DNA of 34,340 nucleotides, from NCBI GenBank assembly GCA_036380435.1, contig DASVES010000142.1:1-34340 (forward strand), given 5' to 3'. Source of the stretch: DASQDT01 sp036380435 (lineage in GTDB: Bacteria; Acidobacteriota; Blastocatellia; Pyrinomonadales; Pyrinomonadaceae). Position 1 is the first letter of the stretch. Each line of letters opens with the position of its first letter. The position numbers and the translations under genes are program-made. This document shows, one piece after another, positions 1-9,179 of this stretch. The notes beneath the pieces are model-generated. The model was not told the DNA's origin. It made no database searches and was given only the letters and a program-made list of their open reading frames with translations.

Positions 1-445
1 GGTTGTTCCAGACGAGGACGACACGGCCGCCGGGCCGGAGGATGCGTTGGAACTCGCGCCGCGCGCGTGGCACGTCGAACCAGTGGAACGCCTGACCCGC
101 CGTGACGAAATCGACGCTCGCGCCGTCGAGGTTCGTCGTCTCGGCCGTGCCTTCGACACTCTTGAAGCTCGGAAATTCTTCCAGCAGGCGCTCGCCCGCC
201 TCGCGCATCTCACGGTTCGGCTCGACGCCGTAGACCGCGTTCCCGTTCTGCAAAAACATACGCGCGAGCAGCCCCGTGCCGGAGCCGATGTCGGCGACGA
301 CCGACGACGGCGTGAGCGCCATCTCTTCGCGCATGAGCGCGAGCACACCGGGCGGGTAGCCGGGGCGGTACTTGATGTAATTCTCGACCCGGTCGGAAAA
401 CCTGTCGGTGGGCCGGAAAGTGGAAACGTCTCGCAATGCGTTCAT
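1..445 (-). CDS. Class I SAM-dependent methyltransferase (partial, C-terminus beyond window)
   Basis: The N-terminal 148 residues are visible; the gene runs off the left edge. The SAM-binding motif I reads VVADIGSGTG, followed by an acidic motif (YGVEPN) and a later segment DFVTAGQAFHWFD, the usual order in Methyltransf_11 proteins. The ATG at 445 lies only 6 bases downstream of the mqnE stop, so it is probably cotranscribed with the menaquinone genes. Those need a final C-methyltransferase, but this N-terminus (RFSDRVENYIKYRPGYP) resembles generic small-molecule methyltransferases more than UbiE/MenG, so I do not assign it that role. Substrate unknown. Confidence 0.85.
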   Translation of the reverse strand, partial: MNALRDVSTFRPTDRFSDRVENYIKYRPGYPPGVLALMREEMALTPSSVVADIGSGTGLLARMFLQNGNAVYGVEPNREMREAGERLLEEFPSFKSVEGTAETTNLDGASVDFVTAGQAFHWFDVPRARREFQRILRPGGRVVLVWNN

Positions 446-451
446 CAAACT

Positions 452-1564
452 TTAAGCAACTACCGTCTCGCGCTCGACGCGGTTGTAGAGCGTGTCGCGC
501 TCCACGGCCTCGAAGCCGGCGTCCTCGATAAGCCGGACGATTTCCTGCTTCGACATCTTGACCTCGCCGCCGGACTCGACCGAGTAGCTTTCGGAAAGCT
601 CGCCGCCCTCGGTGATCGTGCCGTCGAGATCGTTGGCCCCGTAGTGGAGCGCGGCCTGCGCGAGCCGCTTGCCCAGCATCACCCAGTAGGACTTGACGTG
701 CGGGAAGTTGTCGAGCATGAGACGCGAGACGGCCATCGTCTTCAACGAATCGACGCCCGAGGGGCCGGGGAGGTGCGCGAGCTGCGTGCCCGGTGGGTAA
801 AACGCGAGCGGGATGAAGCACTGGAAGCCGCCTGAAGCGTCCTGCTGCTCGCGCAGGCGGACGAGGTGATCGACGCGGTCTTCGACGGATTCGATGTGGC
901 CGTAGAGCATCGTCGCGTTGGTCTTGAGGCCGGCGGCATGCACCTTGCCGGCAAGCTCCAGCCAGCGCGCGCCGTCGGTCTTGTGGGCGCAGATTTTCGA
1001 GCGTGTCGGCTCGGCGAAAATCTCCGCGCCGCCGCCGGGGCAGGAGTCCATCCCGGCCATCTTCAAACGCTCGATCACGTCTTCATCAGACATCTTGTAG
1101 AAGCCCGCGAAGTGGTCAAGCTCGACCATCGTCCACGCCTTGAGGTGGAGACGCGGGTATTGCCGCTTGAGCGAGGACAGAAGGTCTGTGAAGTAGCTAA
1201 ACGGCAACTTGGTGTTGAGGCCGCCGACGATGTGCAGCTCGGTCGCGCCCTCGGCGACGGCCTCGCCGGCGATGCGTAGAGAGTCGTCGATGTTATGCGT
1301 GTAGGCGTCGGGCTGCCGGGGCGTGCGGAAGAAGCCGCAGAACTTGCAGTCGGCGTAACAGACGTTCGTCGGGTTGAAGTGGCGGTTGACGTTGAAGTAG
1401 GTCGTCCGCCCGTGCAGCCGGCGCCGGACGTGGTCGGCCAAACGGCCGAGCGCGTTCAAATCGTCCGTCGCGTAGAGCGCCACGCCGTCCGCGAAAGTGA
1501 GCCGTTCGCCGGCCTCTACTTTGGCGGCGAGTTCGTTGAGTTTCGTATCGTGCGAAAAGTTCAT
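452..1564 (-). CDS. mqnE: Aminodeoxyfutalosine synthase (radical SAM), menaquinone biosynthesis
   Basis: The 370-residue protein is a radical SAM enzyme with the cluster motif CYADCKFC (Cys69, Cys73, Cys76) and the MqnE-type stretches TELHIVGGLN, DSCPGGGAEI and KTNATMLYGH. MqnE joins 3-enolpyruvylbenzoate to SAM, giving aminodeoxyfutalosine, the second step of the futalosine route. CofH and MqnC are relatives, but the N-terminal pattern and the AEIFAEPTR segment favour MqnE, and a separate MqnC is present at 29536-30687. The ATG at 1564 has no clear Shine-Dalgarno; a run of 7-base repeats sits directly upstream. It is followed 6 bases later by the methyltransferase gene. Confidence 0.93.
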   Translation of the reverse strand: MNFSHDTKLNELAAKVEAGERLTFADGVALYATDDLNALGRLADHVRRRLHGRTTYFNVNRHFNPTNVCYADCKFCGFFRTPRQPDAYTHNIDDSLRIAGEAVAEGATELHIVGGLNTKLPFSYFTDLLSSLKRQYPRLHLKAWTMVELDHFAGFYKMSDEDVIERLKMAGMDSCPGGGAEIFAEPTRSKICAHKTDGARWLELAGKVHAAGLKTNATMLYGHIESVEDRVDHLVRLREQQDASGGFQCFIPLAFYPPGTQLAHLPGPSGVDSLKTMAVSRLMLDNFPHVKSYWVMLGKRLAQAALHYGANDLDGTITEGGELSESYSVESGGEVKMSKQEIVRLIEDAGFEAVERDTLYNRVERETVVA

Positions 1565-1570
1565 CGGGTT

Positions 1571-1605
1571 AAGTTCAAAGTTTCAGGTTCAAAGGTCGAA
1601 GTTCA
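1571..1605. repeat. Heptamer tandem repeat, five degenerate units
   Basis: Five consecutive 7-base units fill the gap between the Uma2 stop and the mqnE start: AAGTTCA, AAGTTTC, AGGTTCA, AAGGTCG, AAGTTCA. It belongs to the same period-7 class as loci near 4361, 5878, 13804, 19776, 27504 and 30781, though the unit sequence differs at each place. Confidence 0.75.
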
Positions 1606-1607
1606 TT

Positions 1608-2222
1608 TCACTCGAAGAGGGCGCGCACGTCGAGCGTGAAGCCGGGGAGCAGTGGCTCGCCGGGGACGGTCTCAGGATCGTCGAGCACTTCGACGTTCGC
1701 TTGCGGGCGGTAGACGTGAACCTTCCGCTCAAACGGGTCGATGAGCCAACCGAGCTGCGCGCCGTTGGCGATGTACTCCTCCATCTTCTGTTGCAGATGA
1801 CGGAGCGAATCGCTGGGCGAGCGTAACTCTACGACGAAATCGGGGCAGATCGGAGAAAACTTCTCCCGCTCCTTTTCCGTCAGAGATTCCCATCTTTCTT
1901 TTTTGACCCACGAGAGATCGGGCGACCTCTTAGCGCCATTCGGCAACGAAAAAACGGTTGAAGAGTCGAAGCCCCGTCCCGTCCCATCTTTATTGGTCCA
2001 AGCCCAAAAGTAGCCGATAAGCTCAAAGTTTCTAATGCCTGTCTTTCCTCCAGTGGGCGGCATGATAATGAGGTCTCCTGCGCTTGTGAGTTCGATGCGG
2101 AGGTCTTTATTGGCCATGCAGAAGTCGAAGAACTCGTCGTCGCTCAACCTTCGCAGGGGCGGGCTGAAGTGGATGACAAGCGCGTCGGCCTGCTGCTCCG
2201 TCGGTATAAGTGTTGCGGTCAT
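1608..2222 (-). CDS. Uma2-family (DUF820) restriction-endonuclease-fold protein
   Basis: A 204-residue protein that looks like the Uma2/DUF820 family: an N-terminal LSDDEFFDFC region, a central GAKRSPDLSWVKKE segment, CPDFVVELRSPSD (the D...E-x-R/K nuclease-like core) and LGWLIDPFERKVHVYRP near the end. The family has a PD-(D/E)XK fold, and its biological role is largely unknown. The open frame continues far upstream, but that part is an out-of-frame reading of the prenyltransferase gene, so I start at the ATG at 2222. Base composition is lower in GC than its neighbours: 26 of 60 bases are G or C in 1981-2040. It interrupts the menaquinone genes and may be a later insertion. Confidence 0.85.
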   Translation of the reverse strand: MTATLIPTEQQADALVIHFSPPLRRLSDDEFFDFCMANKDLRIELTSAGDLIIMPPTGGKTGIRNFELIGYFWAWTNKDGTGRGFDSSTVFSLPNGAKRSPDLSWVKKERWESLTEKEREKFSPICPDFVVELRSPSDSLRHLQQKMEEYIANGAQLGWLIDPFERKVHVYRPQANVEVLDDPETVPGEPLLPGFTLDVRALFE

Positions 2223-2263
2223 AACTGCACGTTCTTTCTTCGAGAGAAACACGTCTCTCCGCT

Positions 2264-3133
2264 TCAAGTCCTCAAGAGCACCGCCCCGCCGAACGTCGCG
2301 AACAGGATGACGCTGACGAAGGCGTTGGTCGTAAAGAACGCGGCGTTGAGCCGTGAAAGATCGTCGGCGCGCACGAGCGAGTGCTGGTAGACGAGGAGCG
2401 CGCCCGTGGCGAGCACCCCGGCGAGCGCGGGCCAGCCGAGCGAAGTTAGAAAGTATAACCCAACGAGGGCGGCGAACGCCGCCGCGTGGAGCAGGCGCGA
2501 AGCCCACAGGGCGCGCTCGACGCCGACGCGCGCCGGGATCGAGCGCAGCCCCGTGCGGCGGTCGAAGTCGTAGTCCTGACAGGCGTAGAGCACGTCGAAG
2601 CCGGCCGTCCACAGCAGCACGACGAGCGAGAGCAGGAGCGGCACGGCCGAGTCGAGCGAGCCGCGCACGGCGACCCACGCCCCCGTCGGGGCGATGGCCA
2701 GACACCAGCCGAGGACGACGTGCGAGAGCGACGTGAAGCGCTTCGTGTAGGAGTAGAGCACGACGCTGGCGAGCGCGACGGGGGCGAGCGCGAGCGCCAG
2801 CCGATTGAGCATCGCGGCGGCGAAGAGAAAGAGTGCGGCTGAAAGAATCGTGAACGCCCAGGCGAAGGGAAGCGAGAGCTGGCCGGCGGGCAGGGCGCGC
2901 GTGCGTGTGCGTGGGTTGGCGGCGTCGATGTGCCGGTCGGCGATGCGGTTGAAGGCCATCGCACAGGAGCGCGCGCCGACCATCGCCAGCGCGATCCACA
3001 ACAGTTGCCACGCTCCGGGGAGCCCGCCCGCCGCCAGCACCGCCCCGAGCAGCGCGAAGGGCAGCGCGAAGAGCGTGTGCTCGATCTTAATCATTTCGAG
3101 CGTCGTGCTTAACTGTCGGGCGGCCGTCCACAT
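2264..3133 (-). CDS. mqnP: UbiA-family prenyltransferase, probable menaquinone (MqnP-type) enzyme
   Basis: A 289-residue polytopic membrane protein with both Asp-rich UbiA motifs: NRIADRHID (Asn62, Asp66, Asp70) and DVLYACQDYDFD (Asp180 to Asp191). About eight or nine hydrophobic segments are visible. UbiA enzymes transfer a polyprenyl chain from its diphosphate to an aromatic acid; Mg2+ is bound by the Asp motifs. Position beside mqnE and ubiX suggests the acceptor is 1,4-dihydroxy-6-naphthoate (MqnP) rather than 4-hydroxybenzoate. Start chosen at the ATG at 3133; an in-frame TTG at 3142 is possible, and neither has a well-spaced Shine-Dalgarno. Symbol is inferred from context. Confidence 0.88.
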   Translation of the reverse strand: MWTAARQLSTTLEMIKIEHTLFALPFALLGAVLAAGGLPGAWQLLWIALAMVGARSCAMAFNRIADRHIDAANPRTRTRALPAGQLSLPFAWAFTILSAALFLFAAAMLNRLALALAPVALASVVLYSYTKRFTSLSHVVLGWCLAIAPTGAWVAVRGSLDSAVPLLLSLVVLLWTAGFDVLYACQDYDFDRRTGLRSIPARVGVERALWASRLLHAAAFAALVGLYFLTSLGWPALAGVLATGALLVYQHSLVRADDLSRLNAAFFTTNAFVSVILFATFGGAVLLRT

Positions 3134-3225
3134 CGTTTGCAAATCGCCTCTGAATCAACTCTCCGGTTCGCACTCCGCCAGGACGCGCGCGCGACACTTG
3201 CCGCGCCGCGTGTGGCATTGAGCCG

Positions 3226-3663
3226 TCATTTCGCGGAAGTGTCGAGCTTTTCCATGAAGAAGCCGGCGGGCGTCTCCGCGAAGCCGAACCGCCGGTAGAG
3301 TTCATGTGCATCCCGCGTGCCGAGAGTCCAGCGGCGCAGGCCCTGCAATTCGGGGTACGCCAGAATCGTCTCGACGAGCCACTTGCCCAAGCCTTCGCCG
3401 CGAAACTCGTCGAGGACGAACACGTCGGCCAGCCACGCGAAGGTGGCGCGGTCGGTGACGACGCGCGCGAAACCGATCTGCCGCTCCCCGTGGTAGAGGC
3501 CGAACGGGAGCGAGTGCTCGACCGAGCGCCGCACGGTCTCCGTGTCGCGCCCGCGCGCCCAGTAGCTCCGCGTGCTCAGGTATTCGTGGACGAAGCGCAG
3601 GTCGAGGCGCGCGCGTTCGGCGCTGATCTCATACTCGCCTCGCCGCCATTCGTGTTGAGACAT
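3226..3663 (-). CDS. GNAT-family N-acetyltransferase
   Basis: A 145-residue single-domain GNAT protein. The acetyl-CoA pyrophosphate-binding loop reads DEFRGEGLGKWL (R-x-x-G-x-G type), preceded by the beta-4 strand LADVFVL and followed by TLGTRDAHELYRRFGF, which is the typical terminal part of the fold. The start at ATG 3663 (MSQHEWRRGEYEIS) fits the domain boundary; upstream in-frame starts at ATG 3678 and GTG 3696 cannot be excluded. It lies 39 bases downstream of the ubiX stop, probably in the same transcript, but nothing points to a role in quinone synthesis. Acceptor unknown. Confidence 0.88.
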   Translation of the reverse strand: MSQHEWRRGEYEISAERARLDLRFVHEYLSTRSYWARGRDTETVRRSVEHSLPFGLYHGERQIGFARVVTDRATFAWLADVFVLDEFRGEGLGKWLVETILAYPELQGLRRWTLGTRDAHELYRRFGFAETPAGFFMEKLDTSAK

Positions 3664-3702
3664 TTCCGAAGACACCATCGACAGAACTCGCCCCACGCGT
3701 CT

Positions 3703-4350
3703 TCAATCCTCTTCGACGACGACCGTCGCCTCGCGCGGCGCGGCCGTGGGGTCGCCCTTCCAGCGCGTCCCCGTCGGGTGCGGGACGCCGAACTGATCGA
3801 GGATGCGGAAGACGAGGTGATCGACGAGTTCGTCAATCGTCTGCGGCCGGTGGTAAAAGCCGGGGCTGGCCGGAAGCAGGCGCGCGCCGGCGCGTGCGAG
3901 CCGGAGCATGTTCTCCAGATGGATCGTGTTGTAAGGCGTCTCGCGCGGGACGACGACGAGCGGGCGGCCTTCCTTGAGCGTCACGTCGGCCGCGCGGTGG
4001 ATGAGGTTCGTGCCCGCGCCCGAGGCGACGGCGCCGAGCGTCCCCATCGAGCAGGGGACGATGATCATGCCCGACTGCGGGTGCGACCCAGAGGCGGGCG
4101 TCGCGGCCAGGTTGTCGAGCCGGTGCCAGCGGATCAGCTTCGACTCCGCCGGCAGGCCCACCCACTCGCCCGCCGAGCGCGCGTCGCCCTCGCGCAAGGA
4201 GACACCCATCTCGACGCGCGCCACCACCAGCGCCGTCCCCGACGTGATGAGGTTGATACGCTCGACCACGCCGCTCGCCGCCAGATGCAAAAGCGTGCGG
4301 TGTGCGTAGACAGTGCCCGAGGCCCCGGTGATGGCTACGGTTAATTCCAT
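3703..4350 (-). CDS. ubiX: Flavin prenyltransferase UbiX
   Basis: A 215-residue protein matching UbiX/Pad1 along its length: nucleotide-binding GASGTVYA at residues 9-16, the core IIVPCSMGTLGAVASG, then LIHRAADVTLKE, VVVPRETPYNTIHLENM, GARLLPASPGFYHRP and RILDQFG. The enzyme attaches a dimethylallyl group to FMN, giving prenylated FMN, the cofactor of UbiD-type decarboxylases. In the futalosine pathway a UbiX-like protein supports decarboxylation of the prenylated naphthoate; the matching UbiD-like gene is not in the window. Conserved family residues look intact. No classical Shine-Dalgarno precedes the ATG at 4350. Confidence 0.93.
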   Translation of the reverse strand: MELTVAITGASGTVYAHRTLLHLAASGVVERINLITSGTALVVARVEMGVSLREGDARSAGEWVGLPAESKLIRWHRLDNLAATPASGSHPQSGMIIVPCSMGTLGAVASGAGTNLIHRAADVTLKEGRPLVVVPRETPYNTIHLENMLRLARAGARLLPASPGFYHRPQTIDELVDHLVFRILDQFGVPHPTGTRWKGDPTAAPREATVVVEED

Positions 4351-4360
4351 AAGGAGCTGT

Positions 4361-4388
4361 CAGCGTTCAGCGTTCAGCGTTCAGCTTC
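4361..4388. repeat. Heptamer tandem repeat (CAGCGTT unit)
   Basis: Three exact copies of CAGCGTT followed by a diverged fourth (CAGCTTC), in the short gap between the 4409-4987 gene and ubiX. No inverted partner is seen here. Same period-7 class as the other heptamer loci. Confidence 0.8.
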
Positions 4389-4408
4389 GGGCCGCTTCCA
4401 CGGCCGGA

Positions 4409-4987
4409 CTAACGCCCGCCCGTGAGCTTTCTGAAAAACTCCGCGTCGCAACACATGCCGTCGATGATCTGGTCGAACTTCCGCGACGTTTCTTCAGAAA
4501 CTTTCTCGTACCTCGCAAACCCCTCGAACATCGTCGTCGTGCGCCAGTATTTTCCGTCCCGCGTCCTCCCGCTGATGTCGGTTCCGCCATTCTCGGGACA
4601 ACTCCACTTGCGCTCCACGATGCCTTCCGACGAACTCCGCAACTCTTGTTCCGGGTAGCCGCTGCCGACATGCGGCCCGCTCCACAGCTCAAGGCGCTCT
4701 TCCTTGTTCCCCTTCGGGTGGATGGTGAAGAGTACGTAATCAACATCGCGCACCTTCTTCATTTTCATCTCGCCGGGCACGGCGAAATTCATCCCGAACA
4801 GACCCTTCTTCTTTTGCGGGCCGGACTTTGAGCAGGAAGGCGCTTTGCGCTCGGGCTTCGCACCGCCGGTCTGTGCGGCCCCGCTCAGTTCCACGGCGAA
4901 ACAGTTCACACAGCAGCAGAGTAGGACGCTCAGAAGGAGGCAAAACTGCTGACCTGAAATGAGCGAGCGTTGCCGCGGGAGGGTCAT
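4409..4987 (-). CDS. Secreted hypothetical protein
   Basis: A 192-residue protein I do not recognise. The N-terminus from ATG 4987 (MTLPRQRSLISG, then a Leu/Cys-rich hydrophobic stretch ending near CFAVELSGAA) looks like a signal peptide. The mature part is Lys-rich, carries several Cys (CSKSG, SCPENGG, DGMCCDAEF) and no motif I can name. An in-frame upstream start at 5023 is rejected because it would overlap the predicted -10 element at 5022-5027; the chosen ATG has AGGA at suitable distance. It is first on the minus-strand run that continues into ubiX, but a functional link to menaquinone is not evident. Confidence 0.65.
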   Translation of the reverse strand: MTLPRQRSLISGQQFCLLLSVLLCCCVNCFAVELSGAAQTGGAKPERKAPSCSKSGPQKKKGLFGMNFAVPGEMKMKKVRDVDYVLFTIHPKGNKEERLELWSGPHVGSGYPEQELRSSSEGIVERKWSCPENGGTDISGRTRDGKYWRTTTMFEGFARYEKVSEETSRKFDQIIDGMCCDAEFFRKLTGGR

Positions 4988-5021
4988 AACACGTCCTGTC
5001 AGAAACAAGTAGCTCGACGAC

Positions 5022-5051
5022 ATGATACGGGCCGCCGGCCGCCGAGGGCAA
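5022..5051 (-). promoter_or_regulatory. Predicted sigma70-like promoter for the 4987 gene (and possibly the menaquinone run)
   Basis: On the minus strand a -35 TTGCCC (5046-5051) is separated by 18 bases from a -10 TATCAT (5022-5027). The predicted transcript would begin about 28 bases before the ATG at 4987. Seen by eye only. Confidence 0.45.
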
Positions 5052-5133
5052 GAACACCAAATTTAATGAACGCGCCCGCAGATGATAAGATGATTCCCCA
5101 ATCCTTTGTGGAGACGAACGCTACCGAGACGCG

Positions 5134-5877
<744 letters not shown>

Positions 5878-5889
<12 letters not shown>

Positions 5890-5971
5890 TGAGTGATAAG
5901 TGATGAGAAAGAGAATGCAGACAAGGGCCACGCGCCCTCTTCTTATCACTCATCACTTATCACTCATCACT
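5878..5971. repeat. Inverted pair of heptamer arrays spanning the larB stop and next signal peptide
   Basis: The left arm 5878-5905 is four 7-base units alternating AGTGATA and AGTGATG. The right arm 5941-5971 holds the reverse complement units TATCACT and CATCACT, also alternating. The arms can fold into a stem of about 28 pairs with a roughly 35-base loop. The left arm contains the larB stop codon and the next gene's start; the right arm is read as ITHHLSLIT within that gene's signal sequence. Confidence 0.85.
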
Positions 5972-7465
5972 TTGCTCATCGCGCTCGCGATGGGCAACGC
6001 CGGGTGCGGCGCGCGGCGCACGCCCGATTTGGAGCGCATCTTCGCGGGGGCGCGCGAGCGAACGGGCAAGCGCCCCGTGATCGTCGTCCCCGGCATCCTC
6101 GGCTCGCAGATGGTCAACCGGCGCACCGGCGAGGTGGTGTGGCCCTCGATCCTCCGCACCTCCGGCGACGGCCTGAGCCTGCCCGTCTCGCCTGAGCTCG
6201 CCGCGAACCGCGACGAACTCGTCTCCTCGAAAATTCTGGACACGCTAAAACTCGGCCGTCTCGCCCCAGACGTTTACATCTACTACGAGCTGCTCAAGGC
6301 CCTGGAGCGATACGGCGGCTACCGCGAGGGCGATTGGGAGAACCCGCCCGCCGACGGCGACCGCGACACCTTCTACGTCTTCGCCTACGACTGGCGGCGC
6401 GACAACGTCGAGACGGCGCGCGAATTCGTCCGGCGCGTCGAGTCGCTGAAGGAGAGGCTGGGCCGGCCCGACCTGAAGTTCAACGTCGTGGCCCACTCGA
6501 TGGGCGGACTCGTGGCGCGCTACGCGGCCATGTACGGCGACTCGGACTTGCCGGCCGAGGGCGAGATCGTCCGCCCCGACTGGGCCGGCGCGTCCTTCGT
6601 CAACAAGATTTTCATGTTCGGCACGCCCAACGAAGGCTCAGCCGAAGCCTTCACGACGCTGCTCGAAGGCTACTCCATCACCGAGGGCCTGCGCCGCCGC
6701 GTGCGCCTCCTGAACAATCTTTCGCGCGAAGACGCCTTCACCATCCCGTCCATCTACCAGTTGCTCCCGCACGGCGAGGCGGCGCGCTTCCTCGACGCGG
6801 AACTCCGGCCCTTCGAGCTAGACCTCTACGACCCCGTGGTCTGGCGTCGCTACGGCTGGGGCGCTCTGGGCGACGCGGCTTTTCGCGAGCGTGTCGCGCG
6901 CGCCGCGTCGCGGCAGGGCAGTAACTCCAACGGCTCGGATGGCCAGACGGGGCCGGCAGGCGCAAACACTTCAGACGACGCGGCGGGCGCGGCAGGCGTC
7001 GCGGCGCTCGCGCGCCACGAGGCGTATTTAGCCGCCGCCCTGCGCCGCGCGCGCCGCTTCCACGAAGCGCTCGACGCGCTCGACACGAGCGCGCCCCCGC
7101 CCGTCGCGCTCTTCGCCTTCGGCGGCGACTGTGAGGAGACGCTCTCGGCCCCCATCGTGCTGCGCGACGAGGAGCGCGCGCGCTGGCTGACGCTGACGGA
7201 GCCGCGCGCGCTCCGCACGCCTTCGGGCCGCAAGCTCAAGCGCCGGGAGGTCACCCTCGCGATGTATGAGCCGGGCGACGGCCGCGTCACGCGCCGCTCG
7301 CTCATGGGCGAGGGCCTCGGCTCGCGCCGCGGCAGCATCCTCTTTAACACGCCCCTGCCCGTGGCTTACGCCGTCTTCGCCTGCGACCTCCACAGCGAGC
7401 TGCACAACAACAAGACCCTGCAAAACAACGCGCTCACCCTGCTCATCAACGAGTTGACACATTGA
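5903..7465 (+). CDS. LCAT-family alpha/beta hydrolase, predicted lipoprotein
   Basis: A 520-residue protein of the lecithin:cholesterol acyltransferase-like lipase family. Visible motifs: oxyanion-side RPVIVVPGILGS, nucleophile elbow NVVAHSMGGL (Ser in S-M-G-G), MFGTPNEGS, the likely catalytic Asp in GDGRVTRRS and a His in CDLHSELHNN. The N-terminus ends in GNAGC, a good lipobox, so the mature protein is probably lipid-anchored. Residues 345-375, a Ser/Gly/Ala-rich low-complexity stretch, look like a linker. Starts at ATG 5903 or 5915 are possible; both lie in or beside the heptamer repeat and neither has a strong ribosome site. Substrate unknown; phospholipid or ester hydrolysis is a family-based guess. 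Confidence 0.85.
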   Translation: MRKRMQTRATRPLLITHHLSLITLLIALAMGNAGCGARRTPDLERIFAGARERTGKRPVIVVPGILGSQMVNRRTGEVVWPSILRTSGDGLSLPVSPELAANRDELVSSKILDTLKLGRLAPDVYIYYELLKALERYGGYREGDWENPPADGDRDTFYVFAYDWRRDNVETAREFVRRVESLKERLGRPDLKFNVVAHSMGGLVARYAAMYGDSDLPAEGEIVRPDWAGASFVNKIFMFGTPNEGSAEAFTTLLEGYSITEGLRRRVRLLNNLSREDAFTIPSIYQLLPHGEAARFLDAELRPFELDLYDPVVWRRYGWGALGDAAFRERVARAASRQGSNSNGSDGQTGPAGANTSDDAAGAAGVAALARHEAYLAAALRRARRFHEALDALDTSAPPPVALFAFGGDCEETLSAPIVLRDEERARWLTLTEPRALRTPSGRKLKRREVTLAMYEPGDGRVTRRSLMGEGLGSRRGSILFNTPLPVAYAVFACDLHSELHNNKTLQNNALTLLINELTH

Positions 7466-7502
7466 CGGGGCCGCGCGGCCCCACCGGAGAGGCGAATAGA
7501 AA

Positions 7503-9110
7503 ATGTTGACGAAACGCACCGCCCGCCACGCCCTCGCCCTGCTGGTGCTCTGCCTGTGTCCGGCGCCCGCGCTCGCGCGCGACAACTACCCGCGCGCGGC
7601 CGACCTCGACGCCCTCCACTACCGCATCCGTCTCGAAATCAAAGAGGGGAGCGACGAAATCGCGGCCGACACCGAAATCCTCTTCGCGGCCGCCGCCGAC
7701 ACGCCGCGCGTCGTCGCGCTCGACTTCGGCCGCCTCACCGTGGACGCCGTCACGGAAGAAGGCGGCCCCGCCGAGTTCACGCGCGCCGGTGAAAAGCTCA
7801 ACGTCGCGCTCAAAGGAACCTATCGCCGCGGCGAACGCTTCCGCATCGGCGTCAGGTATCACGGGCGACCCGCCGACGGTCTCCTCATCAAGCGCAACAA
7901 GTTCGGCGACTTCGCGGTCTTCGCCGACAACTGGCCCAACCGCGCGCACCACTGGTTCCCCTCAATCGACCACCCTTACGACAAGGCGACCTCCGAGTTC
8001 TTCGTCACAGCGCCCGCGCGCTTCGATGTCGTCTCCAACGGCACGCTCGTCGAGACCACCAGCCGTCAGGACGGGACGCGCCTCACGCACTGGAGCGAGC
8101 GCGTCCCCATCCCCGTCTACTGCATGGTCATCGGCGTCGCCGACTTCTCCATCCTCCATCGGGGCGAGTGGGAACGTGTGCCGCTCTCCTACTATCTCTT
8201 CCCGAAAGATCGTGATAAGGGCGTCGCCGCCTTCGGGCGCGCCGGCGAGATGATCGAGTTCTACACGCGGCTCATCGGAGCGTTCCCCTACGAGAAGCTC
8301 GCGCTCGTCCAGTCTTCGACGCGCTTCGGCGGCATGGAAAACTCGTCGAGCATTTTCTTTTCGGAGAAAGGCATCGACCGCGAGGGCGGCGTCGAGGGCA
8401 CGGTGGCGCACGAGATCGCGCATCAGTGGTTCGGCGACTCCGTGACCGAGGCCGACTGGAACCACCTCTGGCTGAGCGAGGGCTTCGCCAGCTACTTCGG
8501 CGCGCTCTTCTTCGAGCACTTCGACGGCCGCGACAAGTTCCTCTCCGTCATGCTCGCCGCGCGCGAAAGATACTTCGAGCGCAGCACCCCCGACTTCCGC
8601 CCCATCCACGACCCCTCGATCACCGACCTCTTCAAGCTGCTCAACGGGAACAACTACCAGAAAGGCTCATGGGTGCTGCACATGCTCCGCCGACGCGTCG
8701 GCGACCGAGCCTTCTTCGACGGCGTGCGCGACTACTACCGCACCTATCGCGACCGCAACGCCCTCACCGAAGACTTCCAGCGCATCATGGAATTCCACTC
8801 CGGCCAGCGGCTCGAATGGTTCTTCCGCCAGTGGATTTACCAGAGCGGCCATCCCGTCTACGAAGCCTCTTGGCGCTGGGACGAGCCGTCGAAGCAACTC
8901 ACCCTGCGCGTCCGCCAGACTCAGCCCGGCCCACTCTTCCGCGTCCCGCTCGACGTGGAGATTCAGACCGGCGCAACCGCCAAACTCGAAGTGGTGGAGG
9001 TGGACGAAAGGGAAGAGACTTTCACCTTCAAGCTCGACGCCAAGCCGACAAGCGTGCGCGTTGACCCGGACGAGTGGGTCTTGAAGGTTCTGACGTTAAG
9101 AGAGCAGTGA
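7503..9110 (+). CDS. Secreted M1-family aminopeptidase
   Basis: A 535-residue zinc metallopeptidase. It has the substrate-binding motif GGMEN (variant of GAMEN), zinc motif HEIAH at residues 303-307 and the third ligand Glu326 in WLSEGFASYF, spaced as in M1 peptidases; a Tyr in NNYQKGSWVLHML fits the transition-state residue. The N-terminus is a clear signal peptide ending near PALARDN. At this length it has the N-terminal beta domain and catalytic domain but lacks the long C-terminal helical domain of PepN. The gene begins 37 bases after the lipase-like gene, so the two are probably cotranscribed. Likely role: periplasmic or extracellular peptide breakdown. Confidence 0.93.
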   Translation: MLTKRTARHALALLVLCLCPAPALARDNYPRAADLDALHYRIRLEIKEGSDEIAADTEILFAAAADTPRVVALDFGRLTVDAVTEEGGPAEFTRAGEKLNVALKGTYRRGERFRIGVRYHGRPADGLLIKRNKFGDFAVFADNWPNRAHHWFPSIDHPYDKATSEFFVTAPARFDVVSNGTLVETTSRQDGTRLTHWSERVPIPVYCMVIGVADFSILHRGEWERVPLSYYLFPKDRDKGVAAFGRAGEMIEFYTRLIGAFPYEKLALVQSSTRFGGMENSSSIFFSEKGIDREGGVEGTVAHEIAHQWFGDSVTEADWNHLWLSEGFASYFGALFFEHFDGRDKFLSVMLAARERYFERSTPDFRPIHDPSITDLFKLLNGNNYQKGSWVLHMLRRRVGDRAFFDGVRDYYRTYRDRNALTEDFQRIMEFHSGQRLEWFFRQWIYQSGHPVYEASWRWDEPSKQLTLRVRQTQPGPLFRVPLDVEIQTGATAKLEVVEVDEREETFTFKLDAKPTSVRVDPDEWVLKVLTLREQ

Positions 9111-9179
9111 GAGCCGGCATCAACAAGCGACACAAGCCGAGTTGCGAAGCGCGCGAGGAGAGCAAGGGCGATAGCGAGC

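Noticed and set aside
1608..3011. 467-residue minus-strand frame extending the Uma2-like gene upstream
   Set aside because: The added N-terminal part is Arg/Ala-rich shadow of the UbiA gene in another frame; the Uma2 homology starts at ATG 2222.
3304..4344. 346-residue plus-strand frame
   Set aside because: It lies opposite the GNAT and ubiX genes, both clearly real; the composition is typical of antisense reading of GC-rich DNA.
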